This document shows, in pieces, positions 10,235 through 20,798 of a stretch of DNA of 64,000 nt. Location: positions 118,025,247 to 118,089,246 of the forward strand of contig NC_080171.1 in assembly GCF_950295315.1 (NCBI RefSeq), in the 5' to 3' direction. This DNA is from Erinaceus europaeus (lineage: Eukaryota > Chordata > Mammalia > Eulipotyphla > Erinaceidae). The notes beneath the pieces were generated by a model. It worked only from the letters and a program-made list of their open reading frames with translations. It had not been told where the DNA came from and made no database searches. The position numbers and the translations under genes are program-made. How positions within the stretch are numbered: the first letter of the stretch is position 1; each line of letters starts with the position of its first letter.

Positions 10235-10529
10235 TATTTTTATGTTTGTTTATTTATTTAATTCCCTTTTGTTGCCCTTGTTGTTTTATTGTTGTAGTTA
10301 CTATTGTTGTTATTGATGTCGTCATTGTTGGATAGGACAGAGAGAAATGGAGAGAGGAGGGGAAGTCAGAGAGGAAGAGAGAAAGACAGACACCTGCAGA
10401 CCTGCTTCACGGCCTGTGAAGCGACTCCCCTGCAGGTGGGAAGCCGGGGGCTCAAACCAGGATCCTTATGGCGGTCCTTGCCCTTTGTGCCACCTGCGCT
10501 TAGCCTGCTGCGCTATGGCCAGACTCCCT
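10235..10529 (-). mobile_element. SINE-A, antisense, with 10-bp target duplication
   Basis: Flanked by the exact direct repeat 'atgttctatg' at 10225-10234 and 10530-10539. The body reads from the (TTG)-rich tail complement to the head complement. Confidence 0.92.
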
Positions 10530-10539
10530 ATGTTCTATG

Positions 10540-10911
10540 CTTTTTATCAGATAAAAAAGCAGACCTGGATTAAACAGTCAGTTAAGATGCTTTAGATATT
10601 ATTCTGCCCATGGGGCTTCAGCCAGGAATGGATCTTTGGTGCTCAAGTGTTGACAGTAGGCAGACCAGGTGATGGTCCCTCAGAAAGCACAGCAAAAGGG
10701 ACACATCTGCCTGAAATGTCTCCCCCAGCCCCCAGGCTCACTGCCCCTCAGCACCTGCAGCTGGCCTGGCTCACTGTTGTGTTCAGAGCAGCCACAGGCT
10801 GAGCACCAGACTGAGCAGCTATCTCTGGGGGAAATGGCAAAGAGAAATCTCACTCCTGACTCATAGAAAAACTTTCTTTTTCTTTTGGTGTTTCTTCTTA
10901 ATAACTTTTTG
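10540..10911. other. Unannotated stretch
   Basis: C/A-rich from 10640 to 10860 with a 65-codon open frame of no recognisable domain. No repeat identified. Confidence 0.4.
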
Positions 10912-11006
10912 TAATAATGGTTTGTTACAAGATTATAATGTGAGACCCGGTGGTGGCGTTTTTATTAATAATGGCTTGTTACAAGATTACAAGATTACAA
11001 TGTGAG
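10912..11006. repeat. Duplicated flank carrying a truncated SINE-B head
   Basis: A flank of about 26 bp ('taataatggtttgttacaag' onwards) is repeated from 10966. Between the two copies lies only the first 20 bases or so of a SINE-B ('gtgagacccggtggtggcg') plus a short T-run. The second copy of the flank leads directly into a full SINE-B. Confidence 0.75.
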
Positions 11007-11212
11007 ACTGGGTGGTGGTGCACCTGGTTAGGTGCACATATTACAAGGCACAAGGACCTGGCTTCGAGTCCCTGGTCCCCACCTGCAGGGAGAGAGCTTT
11101 GTGAGTGGTGAAGTAAAGCTTCAGGTGTCTCTCTTTTTCTCTCCCTATCTCCCTCTTCCCTCTCGTTTTCTGGTTGTCTCTATCTAATAAATAAGGATAA
11201 TTTTAAAAGAAC
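11007..11212 (+). mobile_element. SINE-B
   Basis: Full-length: 'ggtggtggtgcacctggtta', B-box region 'gcttcgagtccctgg', CT-rich middle, 'aataaggataattttaaaa' tail. Confidence 0.9.
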
Positions 11213-11645
11213 ACTTCTTTAAAAAAATATTATAATGTATAATTCCACAGCACACCACCACCAAAGCTCTGTATCTCCACCCTCCCACCTCCCAAAGATA
11301 GCCATCATAGTTCTCACAAATCTTACAAACAGTTTTCTTGCTTCTATTTTGTTTGGATTTTTTTTTTTTGGTAAGTTCATGTAAATCTGATCCCTAGACT
11401 CCACATATGAGTGAAACTGTCTGGCAGTTGTCTTTCATCTATTTACTAACTTTGCTAAGCATCATCATCTCTAGTCCTATCCATTTTGTCCCCAAGGACA
11501 CACTATCATCTTTTTTATTGCAGAGGATGGAATAGAAACACCATAACTTCTTTAGCTAGTCGTCTGCTAATGGGCATTTAGGCTGCTTCCTCACTTTGGC
11601 TATTGTAAATAATGCAGACATAGCAAAACTTTGTATAGTTTCTCT
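11213..11645 (-). mobile_element. L1 ORF2 end and 3' UTR, antisense
   Basis: Complement of the standard L1 order: 3' UTR words first ('ccaccaccaaagctctg'), then 'cacatatgagtgaaactgtc', 'ctaatgggcatttaggctg' and 'gctattgtaaataatgc'. Degenerate. Confidence 0.8.
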
Positions 11646-11663
11646 AGCCCGTCTTTCTTTTGT

Positions 11664-11893
11664 TTTTTAAGCTGTTCTTTTTATTTTATTTTTAATTATC
11701 TTTATTTATTTATTGGATAGAAACAGCCAGAAATTGAGAGAAAGGGGCAGGTAGAGAGGGAGAGAGACACCTGCAGCCCTGCTTTACCACTCATGAAGCT
11801 TTCCTCCGTAGATGGGGACTAAAGGCTTGAACCCAGGTCCTTGCAGATTGTAACATGTGTGCTCAACCAGGTACACCACCACACAGCCCTTTG
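11664..11893 (-). mobile_element. SINE-B, antisense
   Basis: T-rich tail complement, 'ggatagaaacagccagaaat', 'cacctgcagccctgctttac', 'ggcttgaacccaggtccttg', and head complement 'gtacaccaccacacagccc'. Confidence 0.88.
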
Positions 11894-11924
11894 GGCCATA
11901 TTTCCTTTAGTGTTTCCCTGCCTC

Positions 11925-11927
<3 letters not shown>

Positions 11928-11958
<31 letters not shown>
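11928..11958. repeat. (CA)n microsatellite
   Basis: About 15 CA units. Confidence 0.95.
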
Positions 11959-11959
<1 letters not shown>

Positions 11960-12475
11960 GGTACAAGTGGCAGCCACCCTTTCACACCACTCTCTTCAGA
12001 TGCCAAAGAAAACTCCTTACCCACCTGTGCTTCTGGCCCTTCCACATCCCACTCTCCCACGTCTGGTTCTTCTACTCCCCCTCCACCACAGACAAGAGCC
12101 AAGAGCAGTTGAGATGGTGAGGCTACAAACGATGATCCTGGGCTGTGTCCTTTCCTTTCTTTGAGGTGCTGAGCATTCAGGATGCTGCATACAGATCTCA
12201 CATGTTGAAGGACAAGCAACTTAGTTGATGAGAAACTTTATTAACATTAGGAATCACCAACCACTAAAGACAGTCCTCAGACCTCCATTACTGACATTTC
12301 ACGGGCAGAGTTCTTAGAATGTCACTGTCTCCAGGGCCTTCATCCAGACCTTTCAGATTTCAGAGAAGTCCTTTCCTTCCCCAAAACTTGCCCACAGCAA
12401 GACAGGCACTTAACAAACAACTTTAATCTCCAAGACCATGTGTTCTCTTGATAAATTGTGGAATCAAATGGCAGA
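11959..12475. other. Unannotated stretch
   Basis: C-rich from 11960 to 12100, with no repeat family and no recognisable protein in any frame. Confidence 0.4.
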
Positions 12476-12657
12476 AACCTGGCTCTCTTCAAGCCCCTAG
12501 TCCTCACCTGCAGGGGGAAAGCTTTGTGAATGGTGAAGCAGTGTTGCAGGTCTCTCTCCCTCCCTCCCCCCCCCCCCATCACCTCCTTCCCTCTCAATTT
12601 CTGGCTGTCTCTATCCAATAAATAGATAAAGATAATTATTTTTTAAAAAATAATAAA
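12476..12657 (+). mobile_element. SINE-B, 5' eroded
   Basis: Begins at the B-box region ('cttcaagcccctagtcctca') and continues through a C13 run and 'aataaatagataaagataat' tail. The head is lost. Confidence 0.8.
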
Positions 12658-12660
12658 AAG

Positions 12661-12953
12661 AAGGGAATCAGGCGGTAGCACACCGGATTAAGCACACGTG
12701 GCGCAAAGCACAAGTACCGGTGAAAGGATCCCAGTTCAAGCCCCCGGCTCCCCACCTGCAGGGGAGTCGCTTCACAGGCAGTGAAGCAGGTCTGCAGGTG
12801 TCTATCTTTTTCTCCTCCTCTCTGTCTTCCCCTCCTCTCTCCATTTCTCTCTGTCCTATCCAACAAAGACGACATCAACAACAATAGCTACAACAACAAT
12901 AAAAACAACAAGAGGAACAAAAATGAAATAAATAAATAAATATTTTTTAAAAA
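12661..12953 (+). mobile_element. SINE-A
   Basis: Complete copy directly behind a SINE-B: head 'gggaatcaggcggtagcaca', CT-rich middle, 'caacaaagacgacatcaaca', AAATA tail. Confidence 0.92.
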
Positions 12954-13854
12954 AACTTAAAAAAAAGAAACCTCTCTCTCCAAATTCCCTCAAAACTAGT
13001 GAAGAACTACAAAGCACAGCAGACTGTAAGTTTTGGACCCATATTTGTATTATTCCACCTTCCCAAAAGATATTTACTCTAAGTTTTTGTTGTTGTTGTT
13101 GTTGTTAAGGGATTTCAGCATTCAGAAGCTGAGCAGGGCCTTTAACTCTGGGAGTGTCTGTTCTTTGAGCTCAAGTGGCGGTTCAGGTGAGACCAGCCCC
13201 CTCCCAGGCACCCCAGCTAGGTCACTGCTGGTTCACGTGGTTGCAACATCTTCCAGCTCAAGGCCAAGCCCAGAGTTTCTGTGGTTCTGGGTTTTCCATT
13301 TGATGTGGTTTTTGAAAATGCGATTACTCCTTAAAGAGCATCTTTTATTTCAAACCACAGTTCAAGGCTGTTTTCCAGGAAGGAGGGTAAGTTTTGCTCT
13401 GAACTTCCTCCTCCCACCTCATCTTAATGACTAGTTAGCTTCAGTTACGCTCCACTTGAGCCCTGGTGGCAGAGCAAAGACAGAACATACTCCGGGAAAG
13501 AATCATGCTTCTGGTAGTGCTCCTGTCACCCAGCTTTCTTCTTCAAGGCCAAGGGAGACCCCAGGATGAACAGCGATTCAAGAGCCACAAGTGTGAACTT
13601 AGTCATGCAGAGTACCTCTCAGGCCTCACTGGACCGGCCACAAAAGTCTTCTTCATATTGAGGGAGTGCACCAAAACAAAGCTGAAGAGAGGAGGCTCAG
13701 AATCCACACAAAAGCTTAGAGACAAAGGGTTTTGCCACCCACCGTACCCGCCTGAATAGTCTCCTGGACATGTCCCTGTGTTCACCGGGTTCCCACAAGG
13801 TAGAGACACTGGAGGCTACAAATACACATGTCACCCAGCATTTTCTCTCTTGCT
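12954..13854. other. Unannotated stretch, including (TTG)n at about 13087-13108
   Basis: About 900 bp with no recognised interspersed repeat other than the short TTG run. Open frames of 97-133 codons occur but show no domain, and their composition is not convincing. Confidence 0.4.
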
Positions 13855-14775
13855 GCCTTTCAGCCACCAAGTTGCAGATGCTGTCATGATTTCATCCTGA
13901 CTTCCCTGAGCAGACAACCTCATCAACGTGTCTTGGAACCTCATCTCCCCAGAACCCTGCCCCACTAGACAAAGACAGAAGTAGGCAGTGGTATGGATTG
14001 ACCTGCCAACACCCATGTCCAGTGGAGAAGCAATTACAGAAGCCAGAACTTCCACCTTCTGTACCATAAAGAATTTTGGTCCATGGGCTCAAGCAGTAGT
14101 GCAGCGGGTTAAGCGCACGTGGCACAAAGTGCAAGGACCAGCGAAAGGATCCCGGTTCGATTCCCTGGCTCCCCACATGCAGGGGAGTCACTTCACAGAC
14201 GGTGAAGCAGGGGTCTGTCTTTCTCTCCCCCTCTCTGTCTTCCCCTCCTCTCTCCACTTCTCTCTGTCCTATCCAACTACGAACTACATCAACAATAACA
14301 ATAATAACCACAACGAGGCTACAACAACAAGGGCAACAAAGGGGGGGAAAAGTGGCCTCCAGGAGCAGTGGATTCATGGTGCTAGCACTGAGCCCCAGCA
14401 ATAACCCTGGAGGCAAAAAAAAAAAAAAAAGGATTTTGGTCCATACTCCCAATAGGAGAGAACTTCAACTCCATCAGGATCCAGAGAGAGAGGAAGGAGA
14501 AGGGAGGGGCATTTGGATGGAGTAATAGGTGTACGTGTGACTTGGAAAGGAAGAGAAGAGGGGACCTTAAAAAGAAGGGGGCCAAATACATACAAATATA
14601 GACGATGGCTACAGAAATAAAAGTTGGCCCATATCTGCAACCTTGGGAGAACTACTGTAGCCTACTATGGAGGGATTAGGGATCCAGAGCTCTGGTGGTG
14701 GGAATCATGTGGAGTTGTACCCCTGTTATCTTGTAATCTTGTAAATCAATATTAAATCATTAATATAAATAAAAG
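13855..14775 (+). mobile_element. L1-3E 3' end, variant with extra block, split by a SINE-A
   Basis: Begins 'gccaccaagttgcagatgct' and ends 'aatattaaatcattaatata'. Between the two it carries an extra block of about 130 bp ('acttcaactccatcaggatc' onwards) that also occurs in the antisense copy at 20218-20798. This marks a distinct subfamily. A SINE-A at 14085-14432 interrupts it. Confidence 0.85.
14085..14432 (+). mobile_element. SINE-A long form, nested, with 12-bp target duplication
   Basis: Exact flanking repeat 'attttggtccat' at 14073-14084 and 14433-14444 inside an L1-3E copy. The element has the complete 3' block and an A16 tail, so it is younger than its host. Confidence 0.95.
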
Positions 14776-15426
14776 TACACGTTCACAAGGGGACTAATGT
14801 CTACATGTTGCATCAAGGTCTCTCCATCTTGACTTTCTCTACATTCAGTCCAGCCAGCCTCTCCATGAACTCCCAGATACTCCAGAAATGTAATTTCTTT
14901 TTTTCTATTTTGCATTTTCCTCAAGGCTAAGTTCTACGGGCTAGATATCTGCACACGCAAGTGCTCCCAACACCAAGCTTCCCCCACCCACCCCAAGATC
15001 CATCCATTGTGTCTTTTCTTCTTTGAAGGAGTAGTAATCTCTGCTTTCAATCTGACCTCAACCACTTGTGTCTCTCTGGATGATGCCATCCAAATTTCTC
15101 CTCAAAAAGTGTAGCTTTGTTTTTCATCTGATTTGCAAGAGGGCACACATACACACTCAAACAAGACAGAAAAAAGAAAGATCACCAGAAGCCAATTTCC
15201 TCTTGCTTGTGTTAATAAATTTTGCAAAGCCAGACCAGTATTTCTAGTCCCTGTTATGCCAATGGTGCAACGGGGAAGTGAGTAGGTTTGGTTGACAGCC
15301 AGTTAATCCCCACAGTGCAGATACATGTGGGCCACCTCCATGGACACCCAGCCCCATAGCAGCCAAGCATGTTACCACCACAGCTGTGCTGCTAGCATTA
15401 GTTTTGACTTAGAAAACTGAGGCTTG
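14776..15426. other. Unannotated stretch
   Basis: No recognised repeat or coding signal. Confidence 0.4.
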
Positions 15427-15703
15427 GGGGTCGGGCGGTAGTGCAGCGGGTTAAACGCACATGGTGCGAAGCGCAAGGACCAGCGTAAGGATCCCGGTTC
15501 GAGCCTGGCGGCTCCCTACCTGCAGAGGTGGGTCGCCTCACGGGCAGTGAAGCAGGTCTGCAGGTGTCTATCTTTCTCTCCCCCTCTCTGTCTTCCCCTC
15601 CTCTCTCCATTTCTCTCTGTCCTATCCAACAACGAACAACATCAACAATGGCAATGATAATAACCACAACGAGGCTACAACAACACGGGCAAAAACAACG
15701 GCG
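15427..15703 (+). mobile_element. SINE-A
   Basis: Good tRNA head ('cgggcggtagtgcagcgggt') and B box ('ggttcgagcc'). The 3' side stops at 'ggcaaaaacaacggc' without an A-tail, so the end is lost. Confidence 0.88.
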
Positions 15704-15967
15704 CAGGGTAGTGCTAGGCTGGGACCTAGGGTCAGTGAGAGGCCAAATCTGGAGCCCCTGGGCTTGGGAAGAGGATGATCATGGGTCAAATAATTGGATG
15801 TGTGCAGAGAAATCATTCTGGGAATGTTAAGCTTCTCTTACCTTTGACGTTTAGTCCATCAGCAAACCCTGTCAACCAGATATTTTACTAGTCATGACTC
15901 CACCTCTGTGGTCAGTCTCTCTGCTCAGATTGCAGTTACCCTCATCTTAGTTAAAATAACAGGTTTT
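15704..15967. other. Unannotated stretch
   Basis: No recognised feature. Confidence 0.4.
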
Positions 15968-16305
15968 TCGGGAGTCGGGCGGTAGCACACAGGGTTAAGC
16001 GCACATGGTGCAAAGCGCAATGACCGGCAGAAGGATCCCAGTTTGAGTCCCCAGCTCCCCACCTGCAGGGGAGTCGCTTCACAAGCGGTGAAGCAGGTCT
16101 GCAGGTGTCTATCTTTCTCTCCCCCTCTCTGTCTTCCCCTCCTCTCGATTTCTCTCTGCCCTATCCAACGACAGCAACAACAACAACAATAATAATAATA
16201 ACTACAACAATGATAAAACAACAAGGACAACAAAAGGGGAAAAAATGGCCTCCAGGAGCAGTGGCAGTAACCCTGGAGGCAAATAAATAAATAAATAAAT
16301 AAAAT
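15968..16305 (+). mobile_element. SINE-A long form with shortened 3' block
   Basis: Ends 'ggcctccaggagcagtgg' then directly 'cagtaaccctggaggc' and (AAAT)n. The loop part of the 3' block is deleted, but both arms of its inverted repeat are kept. Confidence 0.92.
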
Positions 16306-16385
16306 TTTAGAAATAGCAGGTCTTTCTAAGATTACGTTCCAATGTATTCTCCAAATCAAAGTCAAAAGCTTCTTGATTTTGTTAA

Positions 16386-16598
16386 CTTTTTTATTTTTAT
16401 TTACTTATTATTGGATAAATACAGAAAGAAATTGAGAGGGGAGGAGGACATAGACAGGGAGAGAGAGATAGAGACACCTGCAGCCCTGCTTCACCCCTCA
16501 TGAAGCCTTCTGCCTGCAGGTGGGGACCAGGGGCTTGGGCCTGGACCCTTGTGCACTGTAATGTGTGCGCTTAACCAGGTGCGCCACCGCATGATCCC
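16386..16598 (-). mobile_element. SINE-B, antisense
   Basis: T-rich tail complement, 'cacctgcagccctgcttcac', and head complement 'aaccaggtgcgccaccgcat'. Confidence 0.88.
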
Positions 16599-16649
16599 AT
16601 CCAAAATATCCCTTGACTACTTTGATATTTGCTCATCTGATGCCTCTTA

Positions 16650-16930
16650 TGCTGCTCAAAGCCATAGTTTGGCTTCCCATCACTCTTCAAGAGAGTGCAG
16701 GCTCCTTCTGCATTGCTTACTGAGGCTTCCTGACCCTTCTTTATGGGTGCCTTTAGTCTTAGATCTTATTTCTTGACTGCACACCCAGCTCCTGCAAACT
16801 CACCGCTGTCCTGCTCCTGCAAAGAGGTCTATGCACTCATGCCCCTGCCTTATGCCTGCTCTTCCTCTCCATTGTCTGGGAGACTACCACTCTTTCCACC
16901 AGGCTCCTTTTTTCAAGACACTTTGAAGTC
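16650..16930 (+). mobile_element. Possible L2 fragment
   Basis: Word order resembles the mammalian L2 3' region ('gagtgcaggctccttctgc', then C/T-rich 'ctgctcttcctctcc', then 'caccaggctcc'). It is highly diverged, and only an alignment could settle it. Confidence 0.35.
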
Positions 16931-18414
16931 ACAGACTGGTGCATGGCCTGCTGATTCCCACAGAGCTCATGACATTCACCAAAGGCACAAATTCCCAAAT
17001 CCAGCTGTGTGTGAAAATCTCCAAGAGAGTTTGAAAGTAAATTGCACCAATAACCAGAACAACTAAACCCCTCTTCCAGCGAGGCAGGGTGTCTAACACC
17101 AGGCCTGGTCTGGGTGTCGTTGGCCTGTTATCTGCTCCCCAGGATCTAGGTACTTCCAGCATCATGACACTAAGCGATGAGAACTGGTGGCATCACTACA
17201 CTTTGTCGCCATCGACACCCCATTGCTTTAAGATTTGACAGGCTCGAAACAATCTGACACTCAGTTTTAATATCCATGCTTGGCTCTGACTTTTGCATTT
17301 CACATTCAAAGACAAAGAACGTCTTCATCGTCAAGCTGTTTTCCAAAGAGTCTTTGGCATCTGAGCACCTGTGCCCTCCTTGGCCACTTAGGACTCCAGG
17401 TGCCACACTGCTATTCATCACTTTGTTTTGACTCAGGAAACAAAGCCAGTGAGTGAAGCCACATATTGGAACTGAGCTTTCTGAGGCTTTCGGGCTCTGC
17501 TGGCAGGTGCCAAAGCATATCTCCATGGCAAGGCTCTCTTCACAGTGGTTTGGACAAAGTCATTGTTTATTATGAAGAGCCTGAGGAGTCTTGTGGATTA
17601 CTCAGTAGTGCCTGTGACTCTGGCCTCTGTTGATGATGGCTGAGTGATACTAGTGTCATTGTTTTTAGGGCACCACTAATAACACTGGCTAGAATCACTC
17701 AGGGCCAGTTAATCAGAAGGAAAAGGCGACAACAGCATCTTTATGATACACAGTTATGTGATAAGATGCAGGCATAATGAGAACTTTTTTCTTCTGGAAA
17801 AGATTAAAGACATAAAATCCTGGCTTAGGAAGAAAGAACTCTTTGTCCTGCTGAAACAAAGTGACCGGATGTCTTGATTCAGGTGGAGTGGGATCTGGGG
17901 CTATAGTGTGAGGACCCCCCCATGTGTGTTTTGGGGGTGTGGGGTTCCTACATTGAGGAGACATTACTTCTAAGAATCTGAACTCTTGCCAGACTAAGCT
18001 TTCTCCCCTGGGATGCAGTAGCCCTACTCAGAGACAGGACCAGTGGGCTGATCATTCCAAACACAGAGAGGAGGTCAGGATAGTGAACTCTCAGTGTTTT
18101 CCTAACACCCCTGGGAAGGGGAGGGTAGCAGCATGGAGAGTCAGAGAACTGACTCTCTGCTGGTCTCATTCCGGTTGTTCCAATTCTCTTCCCACAAGGA
18201 GCCATCAAATGAACATCATGATAAATCATGTCAGGAATGGGAAAAAAACACCAGAGCTTGGAAACTACCGTCCCAGAAATGGGATATTTGTCCTTCTTTC
18301 ACTCCTATTTAGACAGGACAGTTGTATTGGTGACCTTTCCTTTCTAACGGTGGTTGGGCAGAGAGGGGGAAGCAAGGAATTTGAGAGTTAGAAGAACATG
18401 CCAGAAACTACGCA
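16931..18414. other. Repeat-free stretch
   Basis: Part of the longest segment without hedgehog-specific repeats (16.6-19.0 kb). A 118-codon minus-strand open frame at 17170-17526 has no recognised domain. No splice-supported exon was identified. Confidence 0.45.
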
Positions 18415-18490
18415 GTCTTCTGGGATAGGGCAAAGTAATTTCCTTCCTTTAAGTCAATTTCTTCACCTAGGAATTTGGAGGATGGGGTGA
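18415..18490 (+). mobile_element. Possible MIR core fragment
   Basis: 'ctgggatagggcaaagtaat' followed by 'tcaatttcttcacctaggaa' follows the MIR pattern 'gggcaagt..ctcagtttcctcatct'. Strongly decayed. Confidence 0.4.
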
Positions 18491-18934
18491 AAGACTGACC
18501 CTGCATCCCTGAAGGCAAAACCTCTATCCATTATGGTTGACATTGGATCTCTACCACCCTTTGCGGTACCAGACTAAGGACCTTGATAAAAACTGATGAA
18601 TGAAGTAATGGATTCCTGGAGGAATAAAACTACCTCGAAAGTACTCTTTGGCTCTCACTTTAGTGATGTTTGCCAGGGTTTTTAAAAAATCACTCAGCAT
18701 ACAAAATTAGCACAACCCCCCCCCACCCCTAGTCATTTCATGTACTGTGCAATGAGTTCACAAGCTCTGCTTAAATGTTCAGACCTCAGTGGGGATTCCC
18801 AAAGAAAGGCAGGCAAAACCAAGCCAAAGGGAGAGTCTGATCACAGTTAGCAACCTCTCATTTCCAGGTCCCCTGTGAATGTGGTATGCTCTAAATTTGG
18901 AAATAGGAAGTATAGTCTGAAATTCATTTTTTCC
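18491..18934. other. Unannotated stretch
   Basis: No recognised feature apart from a C-run near 18716-18724. Confidence 0.4.
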
Positions 18935-19018
18935 AGTTATCACTCTTTGGGCAAGTTGCATGTGCTTTTTAAGACTCAGTTTGTCCACCTGACAAGTTGG
19001 ATAGCATTATATTAATTT
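18935..19018 (+). mobile_element. MIR fragment
   Basis: 'ctttgggcaagttgcatgtg' then 'gactcagtttgtccacctg' and 'ggatagcattatattaa' follow the MIR consensus order. An ancient mammalian SINE. Confidence 0.55.
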
Positions 19019-19039
19019 CTTATACACACACAAGGATTG

Positions 19040-19040
<1 letters not shown>

Positions 19041-19096
<56 letters not shown>

Positions 19097-19128
19097 AGTG
19101 AGTGTGTGTGTGTGTGTCTGTGTGTGTG
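19041..19128. repeat. (GT)n microsatellite
   Basis: A pure GT run to about 19094, then an interrupted GT run. It directly abuts an antisense SINE. Confidence 0.95.
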
Positions 19129-19129
19129 T

Positions 19130-19418
19130 TATTGCTACCAGGATTATAGCTGGGGTTCAGGGCTGACACTAAGAATCCAAGCCCCCTGGCAACCATTTTT
19201 TCTCTCTTTTTTTTTCTTTCTACTTTATTTTTATTTGACAGAACAGAGAGAAATTGAGAGGGATGGGGAAATAGGCAGGGGGAGAGAAAAAGACGCCCGC
19301 AGACCTACTTCACCACCCATGAGCCATCCTTCCTGCAGGTGGGGAACGGAGGCTCCAACCAAGATCCCTGAGCATGGTTATATGTGTACTTAACCAAGTG
19401 TACCACCACCCAGCCCCA
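19130..19418 (-). mobile_element. SINE-A/B long form, antisense
   Basis: Starts with the complement of the 3' block ('gctaccaggattatagctgg') and ends with head complement 'gtgtaccaccacccagcccc'. Confidence 0.85.
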
Positions 19419-19479
19419 CACACAAGGGTTGTTTCGATGATGTAGTGAAATTAATTAGTCAGATGTTTTGGTAAAGCTT

Positions 19480-19850
19480 TTCAGTGCTTGAAGAAATCAT
19501 GTTAAGTGGAGTAAGTCAGGAGAAGAAAGAAAATACCAGATAATCTCACTCACAGGTGGGACCTAAGAGCCCAGCAAAGGATAACGCAGGGTGAGGCCTC
19601 ATTGGGCAGTGTCTATCACAACAGATCTGAGGATTCAGAGGAGAGCAAATGGGCGGGGGTGGGCAAGGGAGTCAGGCATTTACTGCTCTATAGTGGAGGG
19701 AGATGATGGTTTAGTGGATGGTGATTCGTATTCACACCTATCTTGGGGAGATGGAATTCTACCATTATGACAACAATAATCCTATGAGTCAGTATTTCCT
19801 CAAGTCATTTTAAAATAAACATGTAGTAAAAATTCATTTCAATTATTGTA
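19480..19850 (+). mobile_element. L1 ORF2 end and 3' UTR
   Basis: 'catgttaagtggagtaagtc' and 'aataccagataatctcactc' are the usual last words of L1 ORF2. The 3' UTR follows and ends near 'aaaataaacatgtagtaaaa'. Confidence 0.8.
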
Positions 19851-19964
19851 TTTTTAAATCCCAAAATTTACATTTTGGCTCATTTTTATATCATCTCTAT
19901 GTCTTTGGCATTAACAATTGGGTAAGACATTATTACCTACCAAAGTAAAGGATGCCGGGATATG

Positions 19965-20140
19965 TGTGGTGGGGGTGGTGGAGGGGTGCTCAGGTCCTGG
20001 AACATGATAGCGAAGGAGGATTCAGGTGGGGGGTTAGATTGTTATGTGAAAAATTGAGAAATGTTACACATGTACTAACTGCTGTATTTTACTGTTAACT
20101 GTAAATCCCCCCACTAAAGAAAATAAAAGACTTCATTTTC
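19965..20140 (+). mobile_element. L1 3' end ('aatgttacacatgtac' type)
   Basis: 'ggtcctggaacatgatagcg', 'gaaatgttacacatgtacta' and 'cccccactaaagaaaataaa' match the L1 terminus also seen at 42390-42540 and, inverted, at 38395-38538. Confidence 0.8.
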
Positions 20141-20217
20141 TTTAAATATGTGAGCATATTTAAAACAGTCAGTTTATCTTTCACCTAGTAAGCCCACCTT
20201 ATTTCAGTTATTTGCAT

Positions 20218-20798
20218 GTCTTATACTTTTTTATTAGTGATTCAAGTTAAATTTACTAAATTACATGTCAACAGGGGTGCAATTCCACACCATTCCCACC
20301 GCCCGAGTTCTGAATCCCTGATCCCTCCACGGCGGTTCTCCCAAGGCTGCAGACATGGGTTAATCATCATCTCTACAGCTGTCTGTCTACATTTGTACAG
20401 AATTGCCTCCTCTTTATTCTGGGTCCAGTCCTCTCTTCCCCTCCCAGCCACACATGACCCTATTACTTCATCCAAATATCTCTTCCCTTTCCATCCTCTC
20501 TCTCTGGGACCTGATGGAGCTGGAGTTCAGAGCCCTCGTGTCCTCTTCCTCCTATCACTTCTCCCCCACTGGAAGTATAGATCAGAGTTGTTTTGGGGGT
20601 GCAGAAGGTAGGAGTTCTGATTTTTGTAATTGCTTCTTCACTGGACTTGGGCATTGGCAGTTCGATCCATACCCCCAGTAGGGTAGAGCTCTGGAGAGGC
20701 AAGGTTCCAGGACAAATTGGTGAAATTGTCTGCCCAGAGAAGTCAGGAAGGAATCATAACAGCATCTGTAACTTGGTGTCCAGAATGTGGCAGGACAT
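20218..20798 (-). mobile_element. L1-3E 3' end, antisense, variant with extra block
   Basis: Complement of the L1-3E terminal module, including the extra block ('ggacctgatggagctggag' at 20507) that defines the same subfamily as 13855-14775. Confidence 0.85.

Noticed and set aside
13466..13759. 97-codon frame on the plus strand with a hydrophobic start
   Set aside because: No recognisable domain, no splice signals or conserved context; length is within chance for unique mammalian DNA.
17170..17526. 118-codon minus-strand frame in the repeat-poor stretch
   Set aside because: No domain recognised and no clear acceptor/donor pair; kept only as part of the unannotated segment.
19037..19393. 118-codon frame starting with Cys-Val repeats
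   Set aside because: It is the (GT)n microsatellite read through into an antisense SINE.
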